Of a stretch of 64,000 bases of DNA, positions 33,442 through 45,401 are shown piece after piece. The notes beneath the pieces were generated by a model. It saw only the letters and a program-made list of their open reading frames with translations. It had not been told where the DNA came from and made no database searches. The stretch is taken from the NCBI GenBank assembly GCA_036936605.1, contig JAUPFV010000002.1, positions 202,949,273 to 203,013,272 of the forward strand, read 5' to 3'. The translations under genes and the position numbers were made by a program. The stretch is from Limnanthes douglasii subsp. nivea (taxonomy: Eukaryota > Streptophyta > Magnoliopsida > Brassicales > Limnanthaceae). Position 1 is the stretch's first letter. Every line of letters starts with the position of its first letter.

Positions 33442-34944
33442 AAGACTAAAACCATTTGATATTTATAGTTAATAATCTCTCACCTTGTTTAGTTTTGTGA
33501 CGAAGAGATGACATAAACAAATAACTTAAACAAAATTTATTTAAGAATATACGAAACATAAAGACCACGCCCCAACCGTTGACACTTGATAATTAAACCT
33601 ATACAAAGAAAATAACGATGAAATTTATTATCCTAGTTGGAAAGTAAGAGAACAACAAAACTATTTTATACAAAAGTCGTGAATATGGAAGACTTCATGA
33701 TAAATTTTTCATCAACGTTAGGCAGGAAGTAGTTGTTTAATGATGTGACCATTTTTATTATTTGTGTACCTAAAATAGGTTGGTAATTTTTTCCGTTATT
33801 TAGTTATTCTATTATTATAAAATTAATACATGATATATTATGAATTTTACAATTATAATATAATTTATTTTATTTTTCATATTTTATAATTTAGGTATTA
33901 TTATTATTTTGTTTTTGATAGTTTTTTTGGTATTTACATTTTATTATATCTAAAATTATTTGATATTAATATATATTTAACGTAAAAAATTTAAATTGAA
34001 TATATTTTAAAAAAATTACATTTTTGTTTAATAAGTTTATATATTGAAAAAACAAATATAATTTATATAAAATTCAAAAAAATAGAAATCGTAAATATTA
34101 AATATATTTTGTAAATTTGTTATTAAATTTTTAGATTGGTTATTAAATTTAAGATTATATATCCCGTATATTATTATTATTGTTATTATTATTATTATTA
34201 TTTTATTTTATTTTTATTTGAAAGTTAATTATGAGAAAATATTTTATAGATAAATAAATGATCAAGTATTCGAATGTGGATACCCGAATTGGGCGGGTTT
34301 GGATATTGGAAACGAAATCTCTTACCCAAACAGATACCCAAATCTGACGAATTTAAAAAATAAAAACGAATGAGTTACGGATTTATCGATATCTCTACCT
34401 AACTCGACTCATTACCATCTCAACTGAAGTATATAAAAATAATTTTAAACTTAATTGTCCGGTTATTTTTTATCAATTTTTTTATTAATTTTGTTTATTT
34501 TTAGTTCCAATATTTGATTGGATCAGTCAACATACTGACTAAATCGCTTCGCTAGCAAACTCGATATGAATAGTTTTTGTATACATAGCTAATTAAATAT
34601 TGTACACAGATCAAATTTTATATAATAATAAATCGATATAGATTAATAAAAAAATTAAAGGTTTTTTTTATTACGTATATTTTAAAAATTAATATTATTT
34701 ATTTGTTTTACTATGACTATTTTATTTATTAGACACAACAAAAAAATTGAATTTTGAATCGTATAATTTACTACTTTTTAAAAACAAATATAACCTTCAA
34801 AGATTTTCTTTTAATAAATATTATATCTTAAAATTAATTAAACCTAAATTTATGACTCAATTTTGACTATTTCAACATATTGACGGTTTTATTACTACTA
34901 ATAAACAACTGAAATTAATTTTTATATTTTTTGTATTTTTATAT
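33442..34944. other. AT-rich DNA without gene
   Basis: Mostly A/T runs. At 34270-34420 there is a less AT-rich phrase with GGGCGGGTTTGGATA and ACCCAAACAGATACCC, resembling the common 'GGGT..ACCC' dispersed repeats of plant genomes. The last nine bases (34936-34944, TTTTTATAT) are the proposed left target duplication of the Mutator-like element. Confidence 0.5.
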
Positions 34945-36118
34945 TGGGAAATTGTACTTAAAGTACTCACTCAACTATTCAATTGTAACTTACTACCCAA
35001 GGTTTGATCAATTGTTATTTAATACCCAATTCAACTACCTTATTGTCACTTACAACCTAATATTATTTTAATACCCTAACTACCATTAACCCACTATATA
35101 AACATAATGTTCTATTTTCTTTCTATTTTTTCTAGCTTTTTGAATATTTGAATTTGTTAGCCGCTCTAACCACTTAAACCTACGAACCACGACGAAGACC
35201 GGTTGAAATCACATTTTCCGGTGATCTGAAGCTGCTGAAGGTTTGTTTATTTATGTAGGTTGTGGTGTTAGACCTGTCTAACCACTGTTTTCTACGTACA
35301 GGAGTTGATCGTGGTTTTTTGTAATCTGTTGGCTTACAAGTAATCGTGTTGCTTGCTTTTCAGGTAATTGCCTACCGATTTCGAAGTTATTTATTGGTTT
35401 TCTCTGTTGGAATAGGTTCTATTCTACTGTTTTTAGACGACATTGCCTAATTTCGAGTTTTTCTCTGTTTTTTTTTGTTATAGTGATCTGTTATTGTTTT
35501 GTTAATATTGTTCGTTATATACTTATGTCCTTATTTTCTGATGTTATATACTAATTTTGTAGTGCTTTAGTTTTTTATTTCATGTGTAGATTACGAGTTT
35601 TAGTTGTCTAGGCCTTACACTCAAGATGTAAATTGTTTGGTGTATTCGATGAGAAAGATGCTAATAGTCTGATCAATTCGCATGGTGACATGCGAATCAC
35701 ATAAACGAAGTTCAAAGTTTACATACGTTTTGCATGTTAGGATGCGAACTATGTGAAACTCTAGAGTATTGTATGTTCAAACAAATACCAGGACTTTTTA
35801 GTTAATTTTCTATAAAGTTCGCATGCTATGATGCGAACTGTGTAGGACTCCAAAGTATTGCATTTTCAAACAAGTATCACTACTTTTTTAGTTGCTTTTA
35901 CGTTTCGCATGCTATGATGCGAACTTTTTAGAGTATTGTATTTCGAAACAAATATCAGGACCTTTTTTACAAACAAGTATCAGGACAGGATGCGAATTGC
36001 TTGATGCAGGTATACACAATTCGCAAGATAGGATGTGAATTGTTTGATGCAGTATTAAATAGTTTGCACATAGTTTTTGTGACTAATAACTAATAACTTG
36101 TTCTATCCAGGGTAAGAG

Positions 36119-38640
36119 ATGCCCAAATCACGAGTTTGTATTTTTAAATATGGTTACCAAACTGCAATTGTGCCTTTCACGGAGTTTGAAAGCTTTCAAA
36201 GTATCCAAGCTTATGTAGAGAACACATGGGAGGAGCTTGCCACAAGTGACTACCTAATTACCTGCTCCTGCGGGGATCACAATAATTGTTTCTTTAATAA
36301 CCAGAATGATTTTGTTGGGTTTGTGTTATATCTTGATTTAGAGCGTTTAAAACGGGTTAGTTTTCTCATAGAACAACACGTCTTCGATAAGGGTTCTGGT
36401 AATAAAAGTTCTGTTGATAAGAGCTCTAGTGGTAAGGATTGTGGTGTAAAGCGTAAAGAGCGTAGCTTGATTTTGGGAGAACCATCTCCCAATCAACTAG
36501 TTAGCGGGGAGAGTAGTAACGGTTTAGTTAATTCTGATCAGAGAAAAAAATAACTTGCTATTGCTGGTTGGGCTGATGCTATTACAGGAGTGGGTCAAGC
36601 TTTTGAAGAAGGTGCTGCCGGTCTGAGGTTATCTTTGTGCAAGTTTGCGTTAGAGCATGGTTTTTCTTTCAAATACCTGCACAACACAGCAAATAAGATC
36701 ACTGCTTATTATGAAAATAAGTTCACAAGCGGGTGCAAATGGAGGCTTTATGCATCTATTGACTCAAGCACCGGCTTGATGACGATCAAGAAGTATGTCC
36801 CGCACCATACTTGCAGTCTTGTTTTCTCCCAGAAGCATAAGCATAAGCGACACATGCATTTGACATCAGATTTGATTGCAGAGGAAATTCAGGATTCTCT
36901 ACGGACCTGTCATTCGTTGACAGCCAAAACCATACAATCGACTGTCAAACAAGATTACGGTCTTGACATCTCTTATCGTTTGTCATGGAATGCTTTAGAG
37001 AAGGCTAGGAGGGGAGTTTTCGGAGATAGTTCAAGTTCTTTTAGTTTACTAAGCGGATACTTCAAATACTTGAAGAGCCGAGATATTACTTCAGACTGCC
37101 AGTTGGAGTTGTCAGCTGAAAACCGATTCAAGCGCTGTTTTGTAGCATTCGGTTCGTCCCTTCGGGGTTTTCATTCATGCTGTCCAATGTTGTTTGTCGA
37201 TGGAACCCACTTATATGGCAAGTACAAGGGTACCTTGCTCACTGTTGTAGCAAAGGACGGAAACAACGGTTAGTTACATTTATCTAGTTAATCTGAATGA
37301 TGTTTTTGTGTAAAAATACTGATGCAATTCGCATCCGAGGCTGCGAATTAAGCAGTGTTGTGATATTAACATTTTTGCAGTAGAGGATGCGAATTAGGTA
37401 TTATCTGAAACTATACTTACATCGCAGCTTGAATTAGGTATTATTTTAGATAGTGTTACAAACAATTCGCACGACAAGCTGTGAATTCCATGTATGAGCA
37501 ATTAAAATGTCACACATAATTCGCATGACAAGCTGCGAATTATTGTACCAGGACAGCATGCGAATTGTTTGCAATTTTCAAACGTTTGGGTACTGTTGTA
37601 GTGTTCATTTGATCTGTCTTTTTCCATGACTATTCCCTGATGTTGTTGGTGTAGTTAATATTGAAGATTGTGACAATTGGATGTAGTTTTTGGGGTGTTT
37701 GAAACCACATTTGCTGGATCGCCAGATCACATTTATTTCAGACCGTAATTCTGGTATCGTTAATGTTGTTTCTGTCTTATATCCAAACTGCTATCATGCA
37801 TACTATTATTTCCATCTCATGCAGAATTTGAAAGCCAAACTGGAACATACTAACAGAGACTATAAAAAAAAGGATGTTGAGTTTCTTCCATCGTCTTGCT
37901 TATGCTCCCAGTCGAGAGATTTTTAAAGATATACTAACGGTTTTTCTATGTGAAGGTGGTGACAGAATGAGTGATTTTCTTGCAAATTTACCCTCTGAAA
38001 AATATGCGCAGGCTTACGTAAAAGGGAAGCGATACGGCTTTATGGCTTCTACTGCAGCTGAATCGTTTAACAATCAGATCAAAAAATATTGCGGCCTACC
38101 AATTGTTGAGTTTATTGATTGGATTAGAGTCTTGCTTATGACTCAAGTTTCACGGAGATACGAGGAAGGTCTCAGTTGGAGTACTAATTTGGTTCCCGAG
38201 TACGAGAAGAAGCTATAGCAGAATGTTGACATGTGCCGAACTTGGGTAGTACGTAAGTCCTCTACCGCCATGTTCGAAGTCTTTCGAATCCTGTGGCTGT
38301 TGTTAATCTATTGGATTTCAAATGTTCTCGCGGATCATGGCAATAAGAGGGTTTTCCATGTCCTCATGTTTTAACGGCATTACAATACACTGACCAAGAT
38401 CCATTGACTGTGATAGAACCCTTCTTTACGGTTAAGAATTACAGTGAAAGTTACTCTTTCAGCATACCAGCTATAACTGATTTCGGCGAAGGGTCCAGCG
38501 CTAACGATCCTTCTTTAGTTGAAGTTCTGCCTCCGAATGTTAAAAGACGCTCCGGAAGGCCTAAGAAAAAGTGAATCCCTTCTAGAGGAGAAATCTCAAC
38601 CAAGCAGTTGAGGTGTGGCCGATGTTCGAAATCAGGCCAT
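36119..38640 (+). pseudogene. MURA-like transposase of the MULE
   Basis: The start ATG at 36119 (MPKSRVCIFKYG) leads a frame that continues, with one TAA at 36551, to a donor near 37268. Seen in it: the zinc-ribbon-like block (SGCKWRLYAS ... IKKYVPHHTC, 36740-36810), the first catalytic Asp in MLFVDGTHLYGKYKG (about 37190), an intron of about 360 bp, then LFP.VVGVVNIEDCDNWM with a TAG (37684) where Trp is expected. The second Asp is in FISDRNSGI (37730s). After a frame slip at an A run (37863-37870) comes the Glu in AESFNNQIKKY (38060s). The SWIM finger (38310-38370) has KCSRGSWQ, where the second Cys is expected at R, plus an internal stop. A C-terminal zinc-knuckle remnant follows. It is inactive as it stands. 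Confidence 0.9.
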
Positions 38641-39329
38641 AACCGGAGGACTGTGATGTTCTAGTTTAAGGACAATGCGTGTTGTGGACAATTTTGGTTA
38701 GCCAATCACATTTATTTTTAGTTCTGTACAGCAAACTAAACATTTTTACATTCCTCTGTTTTGTAATGCTATTATTAGAGTTACAAAATGTTAAGTGCTT
38801 TGAATAAATATCAAATCGTTATGACCATTTCAAACATTTCAAATAAATATCAGGACTCCTGGGTGCGAATTATGACCATAACATATAACAATAATTATTC
38901 GCATACATTTCGCATGATAGGATGCGAATTATAACCAGAACATATATCAGGACTCCTGGCTGCTTGTGTAAATAGATATGATGCGAATGGAGAAGAACCA
39001 GAAGTCCTGATATTTGTCACATGATAAGCTGCAAAGTATGCTTTAATAAAAAATACTAGGATATTCATTGGGTTGCAAATCGCATGTTAGGCTGCGAATT
39101 GCATGAAATTCAGTAAGGTTGGAAACAAGTAATATATCAGGTTAACATGCGAATCATTTGCAAATTGTAATTGGATGGGAATCGTTTATATGATTGAAAG
39201 TCTGTAAACAAATTGGATTACAAAAAAGAAGATTACAATATTTCATGCACTAACAAATGTTTACACATATCACTACAAGCTACTGCTGCTAGTTAGTTGC
39301 ATTCCAAAAAATCAAAAAACAAAAACCAA

Positions 39330-39805
39330 CTCTAGCAGTTAGTAGATGATTCATCACCATCTTTTTCCTCTTTCTCCTCTTTGTGCTGATCATCTTTCTC
39401 TTTCTCCTCTTTCTCTTCCACTTCCTCTTCATCTTCAACATCTACGTCCATCATGCTTAAAATTTTTGTCCTTGATGGACCAGCTTCGTCTTCCCTCTTC
39501 CTTTTGTTGTTTTGAACCGCTGCCGTTTGAGGTTGCACCTTTTCTGGCTGAGGTGCAGCAGCAAGCATTGGAACCTCTTCTGGCTGAGGTTCAGCAGCAA
39601 CCAGTAGAACAACTTCCACTGGTTGAGAGTCAACAGATTATTAGTTATCATACATGTCTAATTCAAAGACAGATACTGGGCTGAGGGGTGGTACTGCTGG
39701 CATGATCAACTCATCGCTCCAGTTAACGGTTAAGGATGACCAGGAGTCACCGAGAGAACCAAGTGAACCAGAGTTTGAGTATGAGGTGGTGGTTGAAAAA
39801 GACAT
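39330..39805 (-). CDS. Small Ser-rich/acidic protein gene inside the MULE
   Basis: ATG at 39803-39805 starts a 54-codon frame (MSFSTTTSYSNSGSLGSLGD...), ended by two consecutive TAA codons. The same frame then continues for about 103 codons with two Ala/Pro/Gln repeats (AAEPQPEEV, AAAPQPEKV), a basic NKRKRED cluster and an acidic coiled tail (EEVEEKEEKEKDDQHKEE), ending at 39332. A TATA box lies 80-90 bp upstream. Either it is a 54-residue protein, or a longer one whose stops are mutations or are removed by splicing. I do not recognise a family. Its position between transposase and Ulp1 gene makes it a third MULE gene or captured fragment. Confidence 0.5.
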
Positions 39806-39887
39806 GACTGTTTGAATTCGAAGAGAACAAGAAAAGTTTAAAAAAAAATATAGAGTTTGTTATAAAATTAGCCTCTGTTACTAGAGG

Positions 39888-39896
39888 TATTTATAG
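39888..39896 (-). promoter_or_regulatory. TATA box upstream of the small acidic-protein gene
   Basis: On the minus strand CTATAAATA lies about 85 bp before the ATG at 39805, followed by a short A/T- and purine-rich leader. This is the normal plant TATA-to-ATG layout. Confidence 0.6.
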
Positions 39897-40449
39897 GGAA
39901 ATGAGGTAATCATTACATAGCCTCCATGTCCAATCAGCAATTAATGGGTTATGTACTTGATTAGATTGTTTTTTGTGTGCTCAATGGAGAAAACGTTTAC
40001 CAAGGCATAAGCCACAACCTGTTCGTATCCTTGAACTTTATATTTTGAATTTTTTATTCTGCACTAGGCTGTGAACTGTGTTTAAGGTGGTATACCAGGG
40101 CTTGCTGCGAACTGTTTGTGTAGTGATAAGTGCGCATCTATCAGGTTAGGATGCGAACTATTTACTGATAAGTTAGGCTGCGAATTATTTACTGATAAAT
40201 ACGCATCTATCAGGTTAGGCTGCGAACTATTTGATGAGTGTGCTGTTTTTAAGACATACCAGGGATTTGCTGCGAATTATTTGGTTGGAATTATTCGAAT
40301 ATTAACCAAACCTTATATATGAGGTTATGATGCGAACTATTTGCTAATGAATATACATATTTCTGAAAATGTAATTTGTTTATGTATACACAACAAACAA
40401 AAAATTACAACCGATGTATTTACAAGCAAAAGCATAGTGTTTTAAATCG

Positions 40450-43400
40450 AATCAGCCATATGCGATGCGGTCTTTGTCATTTAAAAAGTAATAAAACATT
40501 TCTGCTCTGAAGGCAGTGACCATATCTGCATCGTATTCTGTCTGCACAAATCCATGCTGGATAATATCTCTTGCATATTTGCAGACAAAGATACCACAGT
40601 CGAGTGTGCCTTGTTTTTGTTGTGGGATACCTCTTTCAACTTTCACCTTCCACCCTATCTTATTTTTAGGTAGGAATCCTCTCTCCAACAAATATTTGAT
40701 CTGTGTATAATAATTAGTGTTAGGAATAAGCACAAAAACAACAACAGTTGGTGGCATACAATTCGTACCTTAAGCTGCGAATTGTATGACAACAAATCCA
40801 ACATGGGCATGTCACACGATTCGTAGCCTAAGGTGCGAATTATTTGATATGCAATCCATTTTTTATTGAAATGCCCCGTTCAAAACGATTCGCATCATAT
40901 GCTGTGAAATATGTTATGGATAGGCTGCGAAAAGCAATTCATTTACTCACATTTCGCAGCATATCTCGATCACAGTTCGCAGCATGCATACTTAAAATGT
41001 GTTTAAATTTAAGTGTATAGTTTGGAATATTTACCAGTTGTGTAGGTGTACTTGTGGTGTAGTCTATGGCTTTCAGCTTAGGCAGAAGTGGATTGTAGTT
41101 TGAAATTGACCTGCCGTCGACGTCAATGACGAGCAACGTCCAGTGGTTTATCTGGTCCTTTGTCTCGGTGCATACTGGAACCATGATGATGTTGGCATCT
41201 TTGCGCCCCTTTCTAAAAGCTGCGTCCACCAAATTTTCTACTTGCCAGCCTGATTTCATTTGATGTTGCATCCAAGCAAGAGTATATTACAATGAGAACA
41301 TTTTCTGAAAACTTTGAAATTTACCTGAGCTAAACTTACCGCAGTCATGCCCGAAATCAGTACGGTGTCATGGTGCTATCCTTTAACTTTAGTGCATGGA
41401 ACTTTGAAGTCTGCTTCTTCAAGCATCTTTCGAATCCAAGCATCGATAACCTAAGAAAGGAGTTGCAGATTTATGTTAAATATAGAAGACATATTTGAAA
41501 CATTAAAAATAGAATTGGTTGACAATTGGATACCTTTACGTCTAGCTCCAGTTCTAAAGGTAGTGCCATCGCATCACTCGCTTGCACTCTGATTCCGTAT
41601 GTAAATTTGGACTCTGGTAACTGCCATACTGCTGGATCAGGGGTGTCGCTCTCGTAGGCTTTAACTAACTGTATTTTGTGGTATTCTGCCACAACGATAC
41701 GGTCGGTTACTTTTGTTTTCTTTGGTCAGTCGTTGTATTCTACTTTTGGCGGTTCCCGTACTGTTATAATGAACTCTTCCTCTTCCTCTTCTACTTGAGG
41801 CTGTGTTGGTGTCAGTAGAGTAAAACTTAGCTCCTCTATCTCTTTACTGGGCTCGAGCTTAGTAAATAACAAAAATCAAAAGTAGAAGGGTGTCAGTTAT
41901 TATAATTACAACGACCCCAAACAGTTCGCATGCTAACATGCGAACTGTTTGGTTCCAGATGAATAAATTTCATAGTATCTATCAGGGTAGCATGCGAACT
42001 GTTCGAGGTTCCACTGAACAGTTTGCATGATACCCTGATATTCGTTTGTAATACCCCAAACAGTTTGCTAACACAAATCTCATGTTATGATGCGAAATAA
42101 TTATAAGTAGCCCTTACCGCACGGTCAGCGACAACCAATGCTGTTGACTTGTTCGGTATAGGATCTGGATCGTGTCGGCAGAGATCATTAAAGTCATCAT
42201 CCGACATGTTCTCCAAAGAGCGTTGTATTATAGAATTGTAATATACATTATCAATTTCATTTAAAAATGTCTGTGAAACTTGAGTGTAAATACCATCAAC
42301 AAAAGCATCGGGTAAACCTACTGTGTTATCGTGGGACTCTGGAGCTTGCAGTTGATTTGTTACCGGTGCTACAGTTTCACGTTGGCTTAGCAATTCTAAC
42401 TTTGTTGACAGCATCGTTGGTCTTTGAGGTGCATCTGCAGAAGTGGTTTTGTCTTCTAAGGATGGTCCTTCCTAGCTGAGTAGTTCCGTCTTCTCACCGG
42501 GATGGACAGGTTCTGACTCTTGAGGTGTTATCTCTTGCGTTAGCCTTTCTCTCTTTGCCAAGGCTATCTGTTGCTATTGTTGTTGTTTTTGTTGTCCTTT
42601 TTGTTCTTGTTGTTGTTCTTGTTGCCGGTCTTCGTGTTGAACTTGTGGCTGCTGGTGTTGTTGCTGGTGGTGGTGTTGTTGTTGCTGTTGGTGTTGTTGT
42701 TGTTGTTGCTGTTGGTGTTTTTGTTCTTGTTCTTGTTCTTGTTGTTATTATTGTTGTTCTTGTTGTTGTTGTTGGTGTTGCTGTTTCTGCTGTTGTTGTT
42801 GTTGTCTTTCGGTCTTCTGTTTCATACAAAATTCCAAAAAAAGGGTAGAAGGGTTAAGCATACTATAATCATTGTTGCGAACGATTCGTATGCTTACCTG
42901 ATATTTGTTTTGTCCACTTCAAACAATTCGCAGCTCAGCCTGCGAATTGTAATATAACCAATCATTTTTTTGACTACACAATTCGCAACATAAGATGCGA
43001 ATTGTTTGGATAGGACTACACAAGAGTCCTTATATTTGTTTGATATCATCATATCATCCACTTACATCTTCTTAATCTCCTTTGGGTCATCCGGAGGAGA
43101 CTCGTGTCTTTCTTTCTCTGTCTGTGTCTCCATGATGTCCATCTCTGCAGATTGTACCGGTATGGGTGAATGGTTGGCATCATCGTCCCTCTCTTCTGGC
43201 AGTACTCTATCAGCATGGTGCTGATCAACATTAGACACGGATGCTTGCTGATCAGTGGATGCTTCTCTGTCTGGAAGTGCTGGTACCTGCTCAGCTATTG
43301 GGCTTTCAATCTGGCAAATTGGCTGAGAGATAGCATTGTAGAGTTGTTGTGCTTCAAGTTCCGCTATCTTGCGTTTCAATTTGTTCAGCTGGAAAAATGA

Positions 43401-45401
43401 TAGCAAACGTTTTATAAACATATTAAGTGCTGATTGTAGCGATTATTTAAGGCTCAAGCCATACTTACTTCTCTGGCCTGTTTTTCTATCTTTCTCTCGT
43501 ACTTGTTCTTGTCGGCGTATGTCTTCAAACGCTTTGATTCAACAACAATTGCAGAAATCTCGAGATTAGGATCTCTGCGTTTGAGTACATAAGCACCGAT
43601 TGTTTCACTCATACTGGTTGTATCGTCGTCGTTGGGCTTCTGCTTGGATTCGCCTTTCGGTGGTGGTGGAATCGTTTGCTTAGGGAGTTTTGGTGGTGGA
43701 ATCGTTGGCTCAGGTGGTGTTGGTTGTTCGGGTCTGGGAGACATCACCTTATTCGTTTCTTTATGTGATGCTCGTCTCCTTTGTCTTGGTTTTGATGCTG
43801 TGATTTTCGTCCTCTTCCTTGGTCTTTCTTCCGGTGAAGTAGAAACGGTTTTTGCATCTCCATTATCTTCTTGTTCTCCGAAAGCTTCACTTTCAGCCTC
43901 GGTAAGACGTAATGGACCTTCGAAAACCTACCAACATAAGCACATGTAAGTAAATAAATTGTTTTGAAAGTATGAGGGTGTAGACAAACAAATTTTTTTT
44001 TACAAACAGTTCGCATTATATGATGCAAACTGTGTGAATTCTATCCATGTTAGAGTTGCAAAGAATTCGCATGCTGAGCTGTGAATTGTGTGTGAGACAT
44101 ATGCTGCGAACTATGTGTAAACCATATGCTGCGAACTATGTGTAAACCATATGCTGCGAACTACGTATTTATGTCAGGCTGCAAAACTGATTGATGCATT
44201 TTTCTATTATAACACTTTGTTAAAACGCATGCTGAGCTGCGAAATGTGTGTAAAACAATATGATGCAAACTGTGTGGAAAAAGAAGTTGCGAACTAAAAT
44301 TTATATTAGGCTGCGAAATGATTGATGCATTTTTCTAAGTAAAACGCATGATATGCTGCGAACTGTTTGCACCCCCAGTTCAATACCTATATAAAGCTTA
44401 TACCTGGTCATTATCCAGCAAGGGTGTTCTAAGAAGCACTGTCATGGTTGCTGCTTGGCACTCTAATCCCAACCATTTGAAAAACCTTGGTATCGAGGTT
44501 GGCTTCGCTAGCTCATGGCCGACTGTTGTGTGCTCCATGATGAAGGGCTGCATGGGGACAAGTTTTATCAACAAGATTCTCTGTACATAACTAATTTTTA
44601 TACTGAATAGATCAATCTCGACTATATCAGGTTTTTCTATTGCTAAGAAACTCCTGATAGACTGTCGAAGCTTATATAGTATTGATCCAGACCAGTCGTA
44701 ATTGTTTATTCTGCTGAGGTCTTCAACATAATAAACCGTGCTCCAACCCGAGATATCTCCAGATACGGAGTAGAATAGGGTGGAGCACAAAAACAATATC
44801 AACAGCCTCGCAACGTCTTCCAACTCATTCTCCCCTCCTTCGTTTATGGCCTTCTCTATACCCTCTTGTAAAACCAACGACAACATGCTATGTTAGAAAA
44901 GTACAGAATCTTGCTTTATAAAGATGAAGTCAATTTTAGACGTACCTTTATAATGGCATTTGTTATTGTTTTAGTATTACTAGCTGCTACTTTCCTGCCA
45001 GTTTTACCCATGAAGTATTTCTTTATCATCCTTGATTCGTCCTCCTCGTCGGGTGCATATTTGTTGTGAAAAGCTCCGGTTTTTGTTAACCGCATTTTCT
45101 TGGTGCCATGCCTCAACCCGAATATGACCTTCACATCGTTTTCAGTTATCTTTACAAACTTGTTTCCAATCTTAAAGACGTCTCTATCAACAGAGAATTG
45201 CTCGATGATATACTGAATGATTGAGTAGAATTTTTTCTTTGGCAGCTCTGCATCATTACGGATTTCGAAAGCCATTTTTAGAAGTGTGTAGAAGGGTGTG
45301 TTTCTTGCAACTTCAATGTGGGCCCTGGTAATACGCATATCTTCAAGTAGCTTAAGAAGGCTCACCACCCCTGATCTGCAATAGCTAGGTTTTGTTGTCA
45401 T
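40450..45401 (-). pseudogene. DUF1985-like / Ulp1-type (C48) cysteine protease gene of the MULE
   Basis: The multi-exon gene is read from 45401 to 40450. Exon 1 (ATG 45399-45401, MTTKPSYCRSG) contains FYTLLKMAFEIRND and KFVKITENDVKVIFGLRHG, like the DUF1985/PMD-type N-terminal domain of plant Ulp1 MULE proteins. The next exon (44886-44398) has DVARLLILFLCSTLFYSVSG and YVEDLSRINNYDWSGSILY. Middle exons are Pro-, Gln- and charge-rich, with a (CAA)n tract at 42565-42820. The C-terminal part has INHWTLLVIDVDG (His-Trp, 41150s) and QGTLDCGIFVCKYARDII (catalytic Cys, 40600s). The Asp expected 17 residues after the His reads Asn (NYNPL, not (V/Y)DSL). Ulp1-type enzymes cleave SUMO conjugates. Exon borders are only partly certain, and some stops are present. 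Confidence 0.78.
42565..42820. repeat. (TTG/CAA)n low-complexity tract
   Basis: A run of about 250 bp is composed mainly of TTG, TTC and GTT triplets. On the minus strand it encodes a poly-Gln stretch with Glu, His and Lys in the middle of the Ulp1-like gene. The V/L-rich open frames on the plus strand here are its mirror and not genes. Confidence 0.9.

Noticed and set aside
42525..42957. Two long Val/Leu-rich open frames on the plus strand
   Set aside because: They are translations of the (TTG)n tract, the mirror of the Gln-rich segment of the minus-strand Ulp1-like gene.
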